Positions 52,652 to 62,700 of a stretch of DNA of 64,000 bases are shown here, in pieces. The translations under genes and the position numbers were made by a program. The DNA is taken from contig OOIN01000001.1 of the NCBI GenBank assembly GCA_900323505.1, positions 558,001 to 622,000 on the forward strand. Reading direction: 5' to 3'. The DNA comes from Ustilago trichophora. Taxonomy: Eukaryota > Basidiomycota > Ustilaginomycetes > Ustilaginales > Ustilaginaceae. Positions within the stretch are counted from its first letter, which is position 1. Each line of letters opens with the position of its first letter. The notes beneath the pieces are model-generated. The model was not told the origin of the DNA. It was given only the letters and a program-made list of their open reading frames with translations, and did not search any database.

Positions 52652-53212
52652 ATGTACTCGACATCCCCATCATCATCTTCCATGGCCTCCTCGTCGGGCC
52701 GCTCGTCCCCTGAGCATCCGTCGCAGCAGCCTGCACCGCAACCACAGCGCAGCAACTCGTTCCTCCTTCCCCAATTCTTCTTCTCCTCCTCCTCCAGCAG
52801 CAATACCAACACGAACTCGGAAGCACCGCACCCCGTCACAAATGCACTCCTCGCCCAACCTCCCCGCCGCACCAGCTTCGGTGCCGGCTTCTCCAACAAC
52901 AGCCGCTTCTCTGCTCTGAGCGCATTCGGATTCATGTCGTCCTCCACCGGCCTCAGCAGCTCGCCTCCCTCGTCCTTTGCAGGTGCCGCCGACCTATCCA
53001 GGCGCTCAGGCAGCGCTATCGAGTCCCCCACTTCCGAGTCGCTATCCTCTTCGCCAACGAACGTGATGACGCAGCAGAGCAGTAGCACAAGTGCAAGCAC
53101 CACAACCTCGGCCCCTCCGGCGAAACGTCACCTCTGCTTCCCCGATGGAATGGGCGGAACCGTCTGCCTCGAGGTCAAGGATCGCAACCGTCGCGGCTCT
53201 TCCGTAAACTAG
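52652..53212 (+). CDS. Ser-rich hypothetical protein
   Basis: A 186-residue protein I do not recognise. More than half is Ser/Pro/Thr/Asn-rich and surely disordered. Two parts look more constrained: FLLPQFFFSSSSSSN near 38-52 and the C-terminal KRHLCFPDGMGGTVCLEVKD followed by RNRRGSS. The latter, with two cysteines around a Gly-rich turn, resembles a short conserved tail. The ATG at 52652 follows a pyrimidine-rich leader and the frame has no introns. Codon choice (strong C at third positions) is like neighbouring real genes, and the antisense frame is the weaker candidate. It converges with the FAD monooxygenase gene, with 257 bp between stops. Confidence 0.6.
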   Translation: MYSTSPSSSSMASSSGRSSPEHPSQQPAPQPQRSNSFLLPQFFFSSSSSSNTNTNSEAPHPVTNALLAQPPRRTSFGAGFSNNSRFSALSAFGFMSSSTGLSSSPPSSFAGAADLSRRSGSAIESPTSESLSSSPTNVMTQQSSSTSASTTTSAPPAKRHLCFPDGMGGTVCLEVKDRNRRGSSVN

Positions 53213-53469
53213 CCTCGATCAAGCTCATTCCATAGCTGTCCAGTCTTTCTTTCGTGTCGCACTGTCATCGTCGTCTCATTTGGTCTTCGGCTGAATCACC
53301 CGCAACCATTCAGCCCGTCACACGTTCTCGCACCTCGTCCCTTGTCTCTCGCATCCAGTCTTCTTTTGTAACAACAGTTCTCTCTCGTTCGGCATCTCTA
53401 ATCAATGTTATCGTCCAGTCATTCCATTCCTTTCTCCATATCTACATGAGCGGGGGTATATTCAGCGAG

Positions 53470-54750
53470 CTAGTTGGCTGTGGTCTGTGCTGCTTCGAAA
53501 GCGCTGAATGCCGGGAAAGGAGCATCTAATTTCTCAACCACCCCCTCTTCAAACCTTTCGTCCCTCGAACCGTACATCTTTACCAACCAGGGGATCGACA
53601 TGATGAAGGCCACCGTAGAGATGAACTGCTTGAAGAGCCACCTGGAGGCAGCATACTGCGGATGGACGATTCCCGGTACGTACCAGGGCAAGTGTTGGAT
53701 CTTTTGAACAAACGGCTTGAATTCGCTCTCGTACCTTTCGAAGGCGATGGAAGGGTGTTGGCCGGGCGAGAGCTGGGAGAGGTGTCCGGCGAGGAGGTAG
53801 CCTCCGTCGATGGCCAGCGATGTTCCCATACCTGTGAATGGGGTTGGGGCGTAAGCGGTATCGCCGAGACAGATGACCCGGTTCTTGTACCATTTCGAGA
53901 GACGGATTTGATGTACGGATCCAAAGTAGAAATCATCCGACTCCTCGACACCTTGCAGCAGACGCGGTGTGATCCAACCGACATCCTTGAATTCGCTCTT
54001 GAGCAGATCCAGTTGAAGCCTACGATCGTGACTTCGGACAGCACTCCTCCAGGCGTCTTTCTTCTGTTGTGTGGTAGGCATGACGGAGAAGAAGGCCCTC
54101 AGCGTACCATGGTTGTCGGGCCGAGTACCGACAGCTCGACCGTCGAGGGCTTGGTGAATGCACCAGTGGTTGCTGTCTTCTTTCAGCCTAGGTACAGTGC
54201 CGTAGATGGCGAAGTTGTTCCTGTTGATCACCTGAACCATGTCCTCAGTAAACACTTGCTTGCGGATGCTAGACCACACTCCATCGGCCGCCACGAGAAT
54301 GTCGTACTCCTCTTCCTCACCGGTGCTCAGCTTGACGCGCACCCTCTCCTGGCTGTTCTCCAGCACCTGTGTCACATAGGTGCCGAAGCGATAGCGAATG
54401 TTGGGATGGTCTTTGGTCGCCGAGTGCAGCACATAGGCCAGATCTCCACGAAGGATCTCGTAGTCGGAGGTGAGCGTGTCGACACTTTTGGTGAGAGAGA
54501 AGGAGGCATAGACCTTGCCATTTTCATCGACGAAACTCGTGCCCTGCTCTGTGGTGTTGTTTCGGCGAACCTCGTCCAGCAGGCCCATCTTGTTGACGAC
54601 GCTGACAGCTGTTCCGGTGATATCGATGTTCTGGCCCTGGCATCGCAGGCTGTCAGCCTTCTCGAGAACGGTGACGTGCGCTCCGGCACGCGAGAGGAAG
54701 AAAGCCAATGTGGGGCCTGCGATACCGGCACCGCTGATAAGTACGCGCAT
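53470..54750 (-). CDS. FAD-dependent monooxygenase (PHBH/UbiH fold)
   Basis: A 426-residue class A flavoprotein hydroxylase. The Rossmann motif is at the very N-terminus (MRVLISGAGIAGPTLAFFLS, then a Glu in VLEKAD), the DG motif is VAADGVWSSIRKQV, and the second FAD motif is CLGDTAYAPTPFTGMGTSLA. All three expected blocks are intact, so it should bind FAD and NAD(P)H and hydroxylate an aromatic or isoprenoid-like substrate. A hydrophobic patch near the C-terminus (FISTVAFIMSIPWLVKMYG) could be a membrane anchor, as in related ring-hydroxylating and tetracycline-resistance-like enzymes. Substrate unknown. ATATAAG on the minus strand at 54851-54857 is a plausible TATA box 100 bp upstream of the ATG. 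Confidence 0.9.
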   Translation of the reverse strand: MRVLISGAGIAGPTLAFFLSRAGAHVTVLEKADSLRCQGQNIDITGTAVSVVNKMGLLDEVRRNNTTEQGTSFVDENGKVYASFSLTKSVDTLTSDYEILRGDLAYVLHSATKDHPNIRYRFGTYVTQVLENSQERVRVKLSTGEEEEYDILVAADGVWSSIRKQVFTEDMVQVINRNNFAIYGTVPRLKEDSNHWCIHQALDGRAVGTRPDNHGTLRAFFSVMPTTQQKKDAWRSAVRSHDRRLQLDLLKSEFKDVGWITPRLLQGVEESDDFYFGSVHQIRLSKWYKNRVICLGDTAYAPTPFTGMGTSLAIDGGYLLAGHLSQLSPGQHPSIAFERYESEFKPFVQKIQHLPWYVPGIVHPQYAASRWLFKQFISTVAFIMSIPWLVKMYGSRDERFEEGVVEKLDAPFPAFSAFEAAQTTAN

Positions 54751-54850
54751 CTTTGCTGGAGTAAGGGGGGATGTGATGTTCAGTGGGTAGTGAGGAGAGT
54801 GGTTAAGATCTGAATGAGCGAGAGAGGGGACAGGCTCAAGCCATGACCCT

Positions 54851-54857
54851 CTTATAT
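54851..54857 (-). promoter_or_regulatory. TATA-like box of the FAD monooxygenase gene
   Basis: ATATAAG on the minus strand about 100 bp upstream of the start codon. Confidence 0.4.
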
Positions 54858-55629
54858 CTCATGAGCAGCTCTCCTCATGGAGGTCTTGGAGGAAAGCTTC
54901 TCGAGAAGGTCGATTGTGCAAGAAGGCAAGGGGACCAAAGCGGGGCTCCGCTGGAAAGTCAGCTCGCCGACCCAGGGTGGCCCAGCACCTGAACGGCACT
55001 AACCATCTGGGCGAAACGCGCTAACAAAGGCATCCCTACATTGGCAGCACGACAAGGCAAGCTGAACCAAGCTTCTTGCGCTGGGAAGACTAGACAGCCC
55101 TCATACGGTGAATGCAAACCCAGCACCGCTGCATCTTTGCGAGTGCCATACTAGTCAGTCCGTCTTTTCCGTCCAAGACAGCTACGATGCGTACTGGCAA
55201 AGAGGAAACGGGGAGGGTGGCGAACACAATAGCGGAGTTCCCGCGTTGCCTTTCATGAGGGAGAAAGGGGGAGACCCAAGCTTGTGTAACAATGGCAGAT
55301 TAGCGACATGCTGAGATGTAGTGGTTGCCGAGGATGTGGTTCGAATTGCCATGACAGCTGTCCAGAAAGATCTTGATGTGATTCTGTGCCATGTGTGCTT
55401 GTAGCATGGAAGTCGGAATACGGTATTCAACGCCAAGAGAGGCACGGATTTTTGGATCCGCTGCGACACGTAAGGTCATTTAGTCAGCGCGTGCAGCGAC
55501 TTCCGAACCCTTTTCTGTTTCTCGCCTCCACACTTTTTCTTGTCGCGGTGTCAAAGATGGTCTATGCACGGACCGCTGTCCATTTCCTGCGCCCAAAAAA
55601 CAACACCACACAGAGACACAAAATAAGAC

Positions 55630-55652
55630 AAAAAAAAAAAAAAAAAAAAAAA
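55630..55652. repeat. 23-nt poly(A) tract
   Basis: Uninterrupted A run about 125 bp upstream of the next start codon. Confidence 0.9.
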
Positions 55653-55775
55653 GTCTCAAGAACGCGTTTGTTAGAGACCCATTCTGAGTCGCATAGCATT
55701 GCTTAGCTTTCTGCCTTCCATCCACCTCGCTTTGAGCTTTCTCAAAGCTTGTTTCTGGTGCTTGAAAGAGCAGTC

Positions 55776-57041
55776 ATGGTTGGGTGTACAGCAGTCAACC
55801 CCACATCCGCACCTGTTCCGGCGACGGCAGCGGCGGCTGTGAGTGGCTCCTCAACCCCTCCCCCAGGCGCTACGGCTGCCCATTTCCGACTTGGTCGCAC
55901 CAGTAGACGCAGCAGCAGTAGCGGCGCTAGCTCCTCCTCCTCCAGCAACGGCGGTGGTGGTGCTACTAATGCCAACAATGTACGGAAGAAACGGAGACGC
56001 CATAGCACATTGTCAAGCGGTATAGCGTCAGGTTCGGATGAGGAGACCGAAAGAACTGCCAGACCCACTTTCAGATTGCGCTTGGGGAGCTACGTCTCCG
56101 ACTTCCGACTGGGAGCGAGGACTGCTAGAAGCCATTCACCTAGCTCGCCGCTCTTTCAAGGACCCCCTTCACCATCTGGGATCGTGAGGCAGAGACATCA
56201 GCTACGCATCCAGACCACTGCACCATCGTTGATTCAGGATGGAGGGATCACCGCGGCAGCAGGCGTTTCACCAACGACGACGGTGGCTCCCCATCCGCCA
56301 CCACAGGAAATACAACAGGCACAGACGGAGACAGGAGAAGATGTAGAGATGGATCTCGACGTGCAATCCACCTTCCAAGCTATGCAAGTCGACTCTCCCA
56401 CCGCTTCACCTTCTCCCACTGTCCACCAACCCTTCTTCTCCACCTCTTCGGCAACATCACGTCCCAGTCCCAGTCCAATCCCCAGCAATCTCCTTTCGCC
56501 TCTAATCACCGAAACACGATACCCACGATCCCCATCGCCACTATCTCCAACTTTAGCCTCAGCCTCGCTACCTAGCATCTCCATCGTCGCGCACACCTCC
56601 ACGTCCACGGTATCTCCGGCCTTCTTTCCCTCACCCACGTTCCTAGCTGCTCGCCGCAACTCGCGCCAGTCTCTTTCCATCCACACGCAGCACCAACAAT
56701 CGCATAGCCCAGCAAGTCCTTCGCCTCTAGCACGTTCCGTCGAGTTCCAGTCAAATCATCAGTATACCCAGCATCCGCATCAGCTCCAGCAATCAGCATC
56801 CATCTCACAACAGCAGCATCAGCATCGCGTAATTTCATCTTCAAATTCAAGGTTTCAGCACTCATTCGAATCTCCGTTGCAGCTCGAGACCAGAACCTCT
56901 AGGTCAAGATCTACCTCCACGCCACCTTCACCCATCGCTTCGACCTCGGAGGAGCAAGTAAGGGGAGTGGTGATTCCCGCTTCTCCAGTGAGAAGGCATT
57001 CGGACGGCAAACCTCCGCCGCTTCGAAAGCATGCGCCTTGA
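55776..57041 (+). CDS. Disordered Ser/Pro/Gln-rich hypothetical protein
   Basis: A 421-residue frame I do not recognise. It is low-complexity nearly throughout: an Ala/Ser/Gly-rich start, a basic patch RKKRRRH near 78-84 that could be a nuclear localisation signal, the more ordered-looking FRLRLGSYVSDFRLGARTAR near 105-125, many SPSP/PSPS motifs typical of kinase-docking sites, and Gln/His-rich stretches near 340-370. It ends RRHSDGKPPPLRKHAP. Support for coding is the long open frame with C-biased third positions; the antisense frame is shorter. A regulatory or scaffold role is possible but not shown. It converges with the DUF7704-like gene, with 132 bp between stops. Confidence 0.55.
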   Translation: MVGCTAVNPTSAPVPATAAAAVSGSSTPPPGATAAHFRLGRTSRRSSSSGASSSSSSNGGGGATNANNVRKKRRRHSTLSSGIASGSDEETERTARPTFRLRLGSYVSDFRLGARTARSHSPSSPLFQGPPSPSGIVRQRHQLRIQTTAPSLIQDGGITAAAGVSPTTTVAPHPPPQEIQQAQTETGEDVEMDLDVQSTFQAMQVDSPTASPSPTVHQPFFSTSSATSRPSPSPIPSNLLSPLITETRYPRSPSPLSPTLASASLPSISIVAHTSTSTVSPAFFPSPTFLAARRNSRQSLSIHTQHQQSHSPASPSPLARSVEFQSNHQYTQHPHQLQQSASISQQQHQHRVISSSNSRFQHSFESPLQLETRTSRSRSTSTPPSPIASTSEEQVRGVVIPASPVRRHSDGKPPPLRKHAP

Positions 57042-57173
57042 TCTCATCCCGCAAAGTTGATCGCGCAAATGCTTTCCTTTCAAGCCTCCCGTCACGAAAC
57101 TTGTCTCCAAATCGTATTTCTGTCACTATACAGCGTGGCCCAGGTGCCAAGGTGTGTCTATCAAGTATGTGAA

Positions 57174-58149
57174 TCAAGCCTTCTTTGCCTTCTTTGCAGC
57201 GGCGATTGGGCTGCCTCGTGCAACGCCGGTCCACCACATTGCTCGGAACTGTCCATTCAACAGAGCAAGCACTCTCGTCAGGTTCTGCATTTTTCCGACT
57301 AGATTGGGTGTGGGGGATGGGAGGACTTACGCAGAAGAGGATAAAGGTGATCATGATGTTTCCGAAGAGCTGCGCGATCCCAATGAGCAGTTCGGCGAAA
57401 GGTTAGCTTGTTCTACTCCTTACGAGGGCGGGTGGTGAAAGAAGTAAGTGTTGTCGGGTAACTCACGAGACTGTTCCAGTTCGCTGGGTTTGCAAGGAGG
57501 GCGAATTTGTCGACCATCGTAGCCTTGTTGATGCTGACGAGGCCTGTTCGTGTGGGCGGACCGTTGGGGAGAAGCCAAATGGTGAGGCCGATATGCGTCC
57601 CTGTTGTGATGCCAGATCAGATGAGCATTGAAATGTCAGCGCATCTTTTCTCCGTTTCACTTCTTCCAACGCAACGGCGTACTTACAATCAGCAGCACCA
57701 AGCACAAAGATCAGATACCTAACCAGCCTTTCCAGCGCCTCATCCTGTCTGCCCCTCAAGAACTTCCTCAAGGCATAGAACATCAATGCCGAGTTGAGCA
57801 TGATCAAGAAGTAACAACTTCCCAACTGGCCCAAAGCCATTCGGGTGCTGTCGGTGAGCACCCCGGCCTGCCGCAGGGAAGATTGCAACTTGGACGCAGG
57901 GAAGAAGGCCGGTGGGATCAGTTCGTGATTGTATCGTTCCGGCAGGACCAAAGCATAGTAGGTACCGGCGAGGACTGAGATAGGTTCGAGGATTCCAAAG
58001 AAGAAGTACTGTCACATTGTCGGATTTCATCCAGAACAAGAAGCCGAGGTTAGCGCGAGTCAAGAGAAGCAGCGTGAGGATGGGTTGATGCTCACCCAGT
58101 GATCCGGCAGCGCATCGAGCGCCTTACTCGGGATTATCTTGCTCGGCAT
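57174..58149 (-). CDS. Four-TM DUF7704-like membrane protein (five exons)
   Basis: Exons 58149-58096, 58008-57687, 57600-57467, 57369-57331 and 57248-57174, with GTGAGC/GTAAGT/GTGAGT/GTAAGT donors and CAG acceptors, join in frame to 207 residues. The product begins MPSKIIPSKALDALPDHW and continues YFFFGILEPISVLAGTYYAL (TM1). TM2 is GSCYFLIMLNSALMFYALR, TM3 is YLIFVLGAADWTHIGLTIW and TM4 is LFGNIMITFILFCFRAMWW. It ends with a Lys-rich tail AAAKKAKKA, resembling a cytosolic ER-retention-like signal. The pattern resembles small fungal DUF7704 membrane proteins of unknown function (from memory). It is the most intron-rich gene in the window, which is why no single open frame shows it. Confidence 0.8.
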
Positions 58150-58679
58150 GATTGCTTGATCTGAGCACAGAAGTGTATGATGTGGTGGAGAAGAAAGCAT
58201 GCCAGCCACAGACCAACGCTGGTAGAAAGAAAGCCGTCCGGGGATTTGCACTCTGCAGGACTTTGTGTGGGATTCATGCACCTGCTGCAGGCAGAACGGC
58301 TTTCGCGCCGAAAGCAGTCACGTGAACTCACACGCCACGAGAAATTCTTCGATGTTAGACTGGAGATGGTCACAAATATTTTTTTTGGCGCGCGCGACTC
58401 CGACGCGAGTCAACCAACACTTTCTTTTTTTTCGCTGTGATTCGCAATCAACACTCACCTGCATGCCGTGCAGGAGACAAAGATTGGAGTTGATGGTGAT
58501 GTGTGACTTCGTTGTTTCTACCACCACCATAATCATCTCGTCTCCACAGTTCATATATCCATACACGACTTATACCATCTGTAGCCTCTACGAATTTTGG
58601 AATCATCTCAACGGAAACCAATACCATCGAACCATCGCCTCAATCACGCCCATCAGCTCATCTACCTACACATCCGACC
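58150..58679. other. Divergent promoter between the DUF7704-like and Spc24 genes
   Basis: 530 bp shared by two divergent genes. A T-rich patch near 58378-58435 is the only feature seen. Confidence 0.5.
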
Positions 58680-59483
58680 ATGTCGACCACAACGATCCCC
58701 GAGGAAGACTCAGCGGCCCTGACGCCGTCCACATCCACCCTCTACCCCCCTACCTCCAGTATCACCGACGAAGCCCGTCTAACAGACGACGACATTGACT
58801 CCCTAATCGCCTCCCTCTCCCCCACTTCGGAACTTGACCATCTGCGATCCATCGAAAAAACCATTCGAGAAACCCAGACCCGTCGAAAGCGCGAAGAGGA
58901 AGAGAACAGGGCAAAGATCCACGCCTTGCAAACATCGCTCAACGACCTTCGTAAACAGTCGACTCGTCAAGCTGCCGATTGGAGGAGCTTGGCCCAGCAT
59001 GCAGAGACCATTGAAAAGTTGGACAACAGAAACTTTGATCTGGCAAAGAAGATCAACGAGCAGGAAGGTGTGCTTAGCGGCATGCAGAGCGAAATGGTAG
59101 AGTTGAAAAGGTTGGCAGAGGAATTGGAGGAAGTGGATGTTGAGGATGAGGCTGAGATGGATCGTGATGCGTAAGTACTCCACAAAGATCTTCGCTAACC
59201 GCACTCATCCACCAAACAAGCCAAAATCATACTGACAACATTCCTACTTGGCCAATTGTGAACAAACAGACTCTGCCTACGAATCTTCCGCGGCCTAGGC
59301 TTCCTCCCCTCCAAATCCACCGACGCATCATCAGCATCACAAGCAGAAGATTGGTCAAGCATCCTAGTCCGCTCCGACACCCGCAACACAGCCATCCAAT
59401 TCGACATTCAAACCGCCCACTTGAAACAGAACGAAATCTCTCCCCTCATTCTCGCCGATCAGATGTGGAAGGCTTCCGAGTAA
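58680..59483 (+). CDS. Kinetochore protein Spc24 (Ndc80 complex), two exons
   Basis: Exons 58680-59170 and 59270-59483, joined across a 99-bp intron (GTAAGT donor, AAACAG acceptor, phase 2), give 234 residues. The first ~40 residues are polar; a coiled coil runs ~50-155 (LRSIEKTIRETQTRRKREEE, IEKLDNRNFDLAKKINEQEG, MVELKRLAEELEEVDVEDEA). After the splice comes a small globular end: LCLRIFRGLGFLPSKS, WSSILVRSDTRNTAIQFDIQ, PLILADQMWKASE. The pattern of a coiled coil followed by RxLG, a short beta pair and a terminal aromatic helix matches Spc24, which pairs with Spc25 to dock the Ndc80 complex at the inner kinetochore. Identification rests on layout and short motifs. Confidence 0.72.
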
Positions 59484-59714
59484 CCATTCTCACCCTTTTT
59501 ATCCCCACCTCGTTCCTGTATACTATGCTCCCTCCTCCTACGCCTCTTTTGGACTGCGAAATACCCACATCTACCCTTTACACGCTACACACTGGCCCAA
59601 GTCAATCATGCTTAGAAGTCGAAAAAAAAACCCCAATGAGTTGCAATTGAGACCAAGAAACCAGAAACCAGAAAGTAGAGCCATAAGACAAGGCGTACAT
59701 AGTGCTGATGCTCG

Positions 59715-62700
59715 TCAACGCATCTCGAAACTGCTCGAGCAACTTTCTGCAGTATGATGGAGGCTAAGCTGTTGGTAAGGTTCCGAATTTTCATGGAAGT
59801 AAAATCCAGACATCTTGCCCATGGCGCCCAGATCGTCGTACGAATCATCCTCTTCCGACTGCCACATGTTGGCAAATGGGTCTTCGCCGCCACCTGCGCT
59901 GAGCGGCATGTGCGGGCTTGTGGGGGAGGCGGGCCAGAAGCCGGGGCCTGAGGGTGGTAGCCCGTGCGGCGAGTGCGGGTGGTAGATGGGATGGTAGTAG
60001 GTGATGTTGTTCTGCGACGCTTGCTGCTGCTGTTGTTGGTGGAATGCTTGTGCGAGGGAGGCAGTGGGAGACGTGGAGAGTGGATATGAGGGGGCACTGA
60101 GGGACAGTTCGCGACGACGTTGCGTGCGCGCTGCATACCATTGCGGACCTGATACTGAAGGAGCAGCGAGGTTGGTAGACGATCCTGCGGCTCCCGATGC
60201 TGCGGTCGCAGGGTGAGAGAACGTCGGTGAGCCTGCGGGCGAAAGGGTGTTGTGGCCTCCCGTGGTGGTGCTGGCCATCGAGACGTTGCTATTGCTCCTT
60301 CCTCGTGCTTCCGCTCCCGCAGCTGGAGGACGACCTGCACTCTCTCCGAGCTCCACACATACATAGTAGAATCCAGCGAAACTGGCACCGTTGATATCTC
60401 TGACTCGGTGGTCCGGTACCAGGAACTTCTCCTTCCAACGCATAAACACAAACGGTTTGTTGAGGTGATTAAATCGCAGCCCTGGCTTCGACAGCGCGGA
60501 GCGTAAGGGTCGGAAGGGTGGGAAGCGCGCCCAGTGCTTGAGGTCGTCCGCCTCGGTCGCGCCCCACTTGCCCGTTACGAATCCGTAGCGATCCCCAATG
60601 ATCTCGGCATCAAAGTAAGTCGTCAGCTCCGGCCAGTCCTCGGTAAGACCTCGAATGTTGAGATATCCGCAAAGATGCGAAGCTTCAAGATCGACGTTGA
60701 CAATGCGAACCGTAACATCATAAGAGTTGCGACCAGACTTTTGGGTGCCGTTGAAGGTTGCACCCGGATACAAGCATCCTCTGCCTTTGGGCGGCGTTCG
60801 TAAGCGTGACAGCTCGGCGAGCGGGTCGGGTTTGTAAGGGTCAAACCAGCGCACATCGCCCCATTTTGCAGCCAGACCTAATGCGACATTGTCGTCGTCC
60901 ACATCCATAGCCATGCTTTCATCCTGCTTCTTTCCTTCATCATCAGCGTGCGTGAGAGTGGAGTCCGCGTGGGAGAAAGAAAGTGGGTCGAGATGGTACT
61001 TGACAGCTCGATTAGGATCGATACCGGCGGCATGCTGGGCGGAAGATGCTGCCAAGGATGTAGATGTGGATGACGAGATGAGGGAGGCCGGACGTGTCTG
61101 TCGTGCCGAGTTGTAAAGCTCGTCCGCAATCACATGCATCGGAAGCAGGCCGAGGCGTGGTCGTGTGACTGCACCTGGACCGTAGGGATCGTCGTCTTTG
61201 CTCAGCACTGCAGAAGCATTCGCGGTAGTGGAAGTGCCGACTGCGGCAAAAGGCATTGTGGTAGGGCCGGTGGAAGAACCAGAGCGGCTGAGGCGCCGGC
61301 CCGTGGAAGGACGACGCTGTTTGACTCCACCGGGTATCGCATTTGCTGGCGCAGGGACATGAGCATGCGACGTGGATGCATGCGAACCTGTCGACGCGTG
61401 GAGATGGCTGCTGCTGCGAGATCTGGCCTGCACGGCCGAAGGCTGTGTCGATGAACAAAGAGAAGAAGCGATTGAAGATGCAACGATGTGAGTTCCGTGC
61501 GTGCTGAGCATTGGTGCTGTCTCGGATATGGGAGTTGGTACGCTAGAGGGAGGGAAGCTGACAACGACAGGGGCAGAGGAAGAGCTTACACTCTCAGGGC
61601 CGAGGCCCGACCCGTTATAGCTGAGGCTTCGGGAGAAGCTGCCAGACCTGCCGAGTGCATATGGAGAGGATCCACCCGCCGGCGGCTCGCCTGCATGGCC
61701 GTACACATCTGCACTGCGCTGCTGGTTCAAAGCGTCTCCGTTGGAAGTTGATGCATCCGCAAAGCGGATTCTGCCGCGGCTCGTGGATCGTCCGACGCCG
61801 GGCGGAGATGAAGGTGCGCGCAGAGCCGGAGAAATGGGGGCACGCTCGAGGGGAGGGAAGGCGGAAGGATCGTGCATGTGGACATCCTCTGCGGACTGAG
61901 CAAGTGCTGCATCGCCACCAGCGCCCATGTTGTCGACCGAGATGGTGAGCTGAGCCTGAGGAGCATCGATCTGTGGGGTGGCTGAAGTCGACGCGTGCGC
62001 AGCATTGGGCGAGAAGTCGGGGTTGGCAGCTGCGGAAGTGGTCGACTGCGTACTGTTATGCACGTTGCTGTTCCCCGCTTCAGAAGTTGGTGTCCGAGGC
62101 GTGTCGATTTGCGGATGCTGGGTATCAATGATCTGGGAGGAGACTGAGGCAGGCAATGATTGTGTGGAAGGCGAGACGGCAGTCTGTGCGCTGGAAGCTA
62201 TAGGTAATGCGAGGCTGGTAGCGGCGGTGACATTTGCAAGCTGAGCGGCGCACTGTGTGCACACCGCATGACCATCTGCATCGGTGGGGATGGACTCGTC
62301 AGTGTCGAGATGACGAGAAAGAGCGACTGCGGCTGCTGCGTTGATGGCAGATGTGAGGCTCTGATGTGGCTGAAGACGATGCTGTGAGCGAATCGAATCG
62401 GGTGCAAATGCATACGAGGATGGGCTGGGTGCCGACATGGAAGTTGACGACGGCGTCCGAGGCAGACTTGGCTGGCGATCTTGCGAAGATGGGAGAGCGT
62501 CAAATAGCTGGCCGCAGCGAGCGCAATGTTTGGGTTGCGCAAGAGTGGGCTCGGAGCGTCTCAAGCCATCGCTGCTACTTTGGTGCGCACTGCTGCCTAC
62601 GACGTTGCTGTTTTCACTGGCATTCGCTTCGAGTCGATGTGCCGATGTAGAAGGTTCAGCCGCGGTCGACTGATGCTGATCCAGAGCAGGAACCGCCTCA

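Larger units (their letters stand above)
54751..55775. other. Divergent intergenic region
   Basis: 1 kb between the FAD monooxygenase and a disordered-protein gene. It holds the TATA-like box at 54851 and a 23-nt A tract at 55630-55652; nothing else is recognised. Confidence 0.5.
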
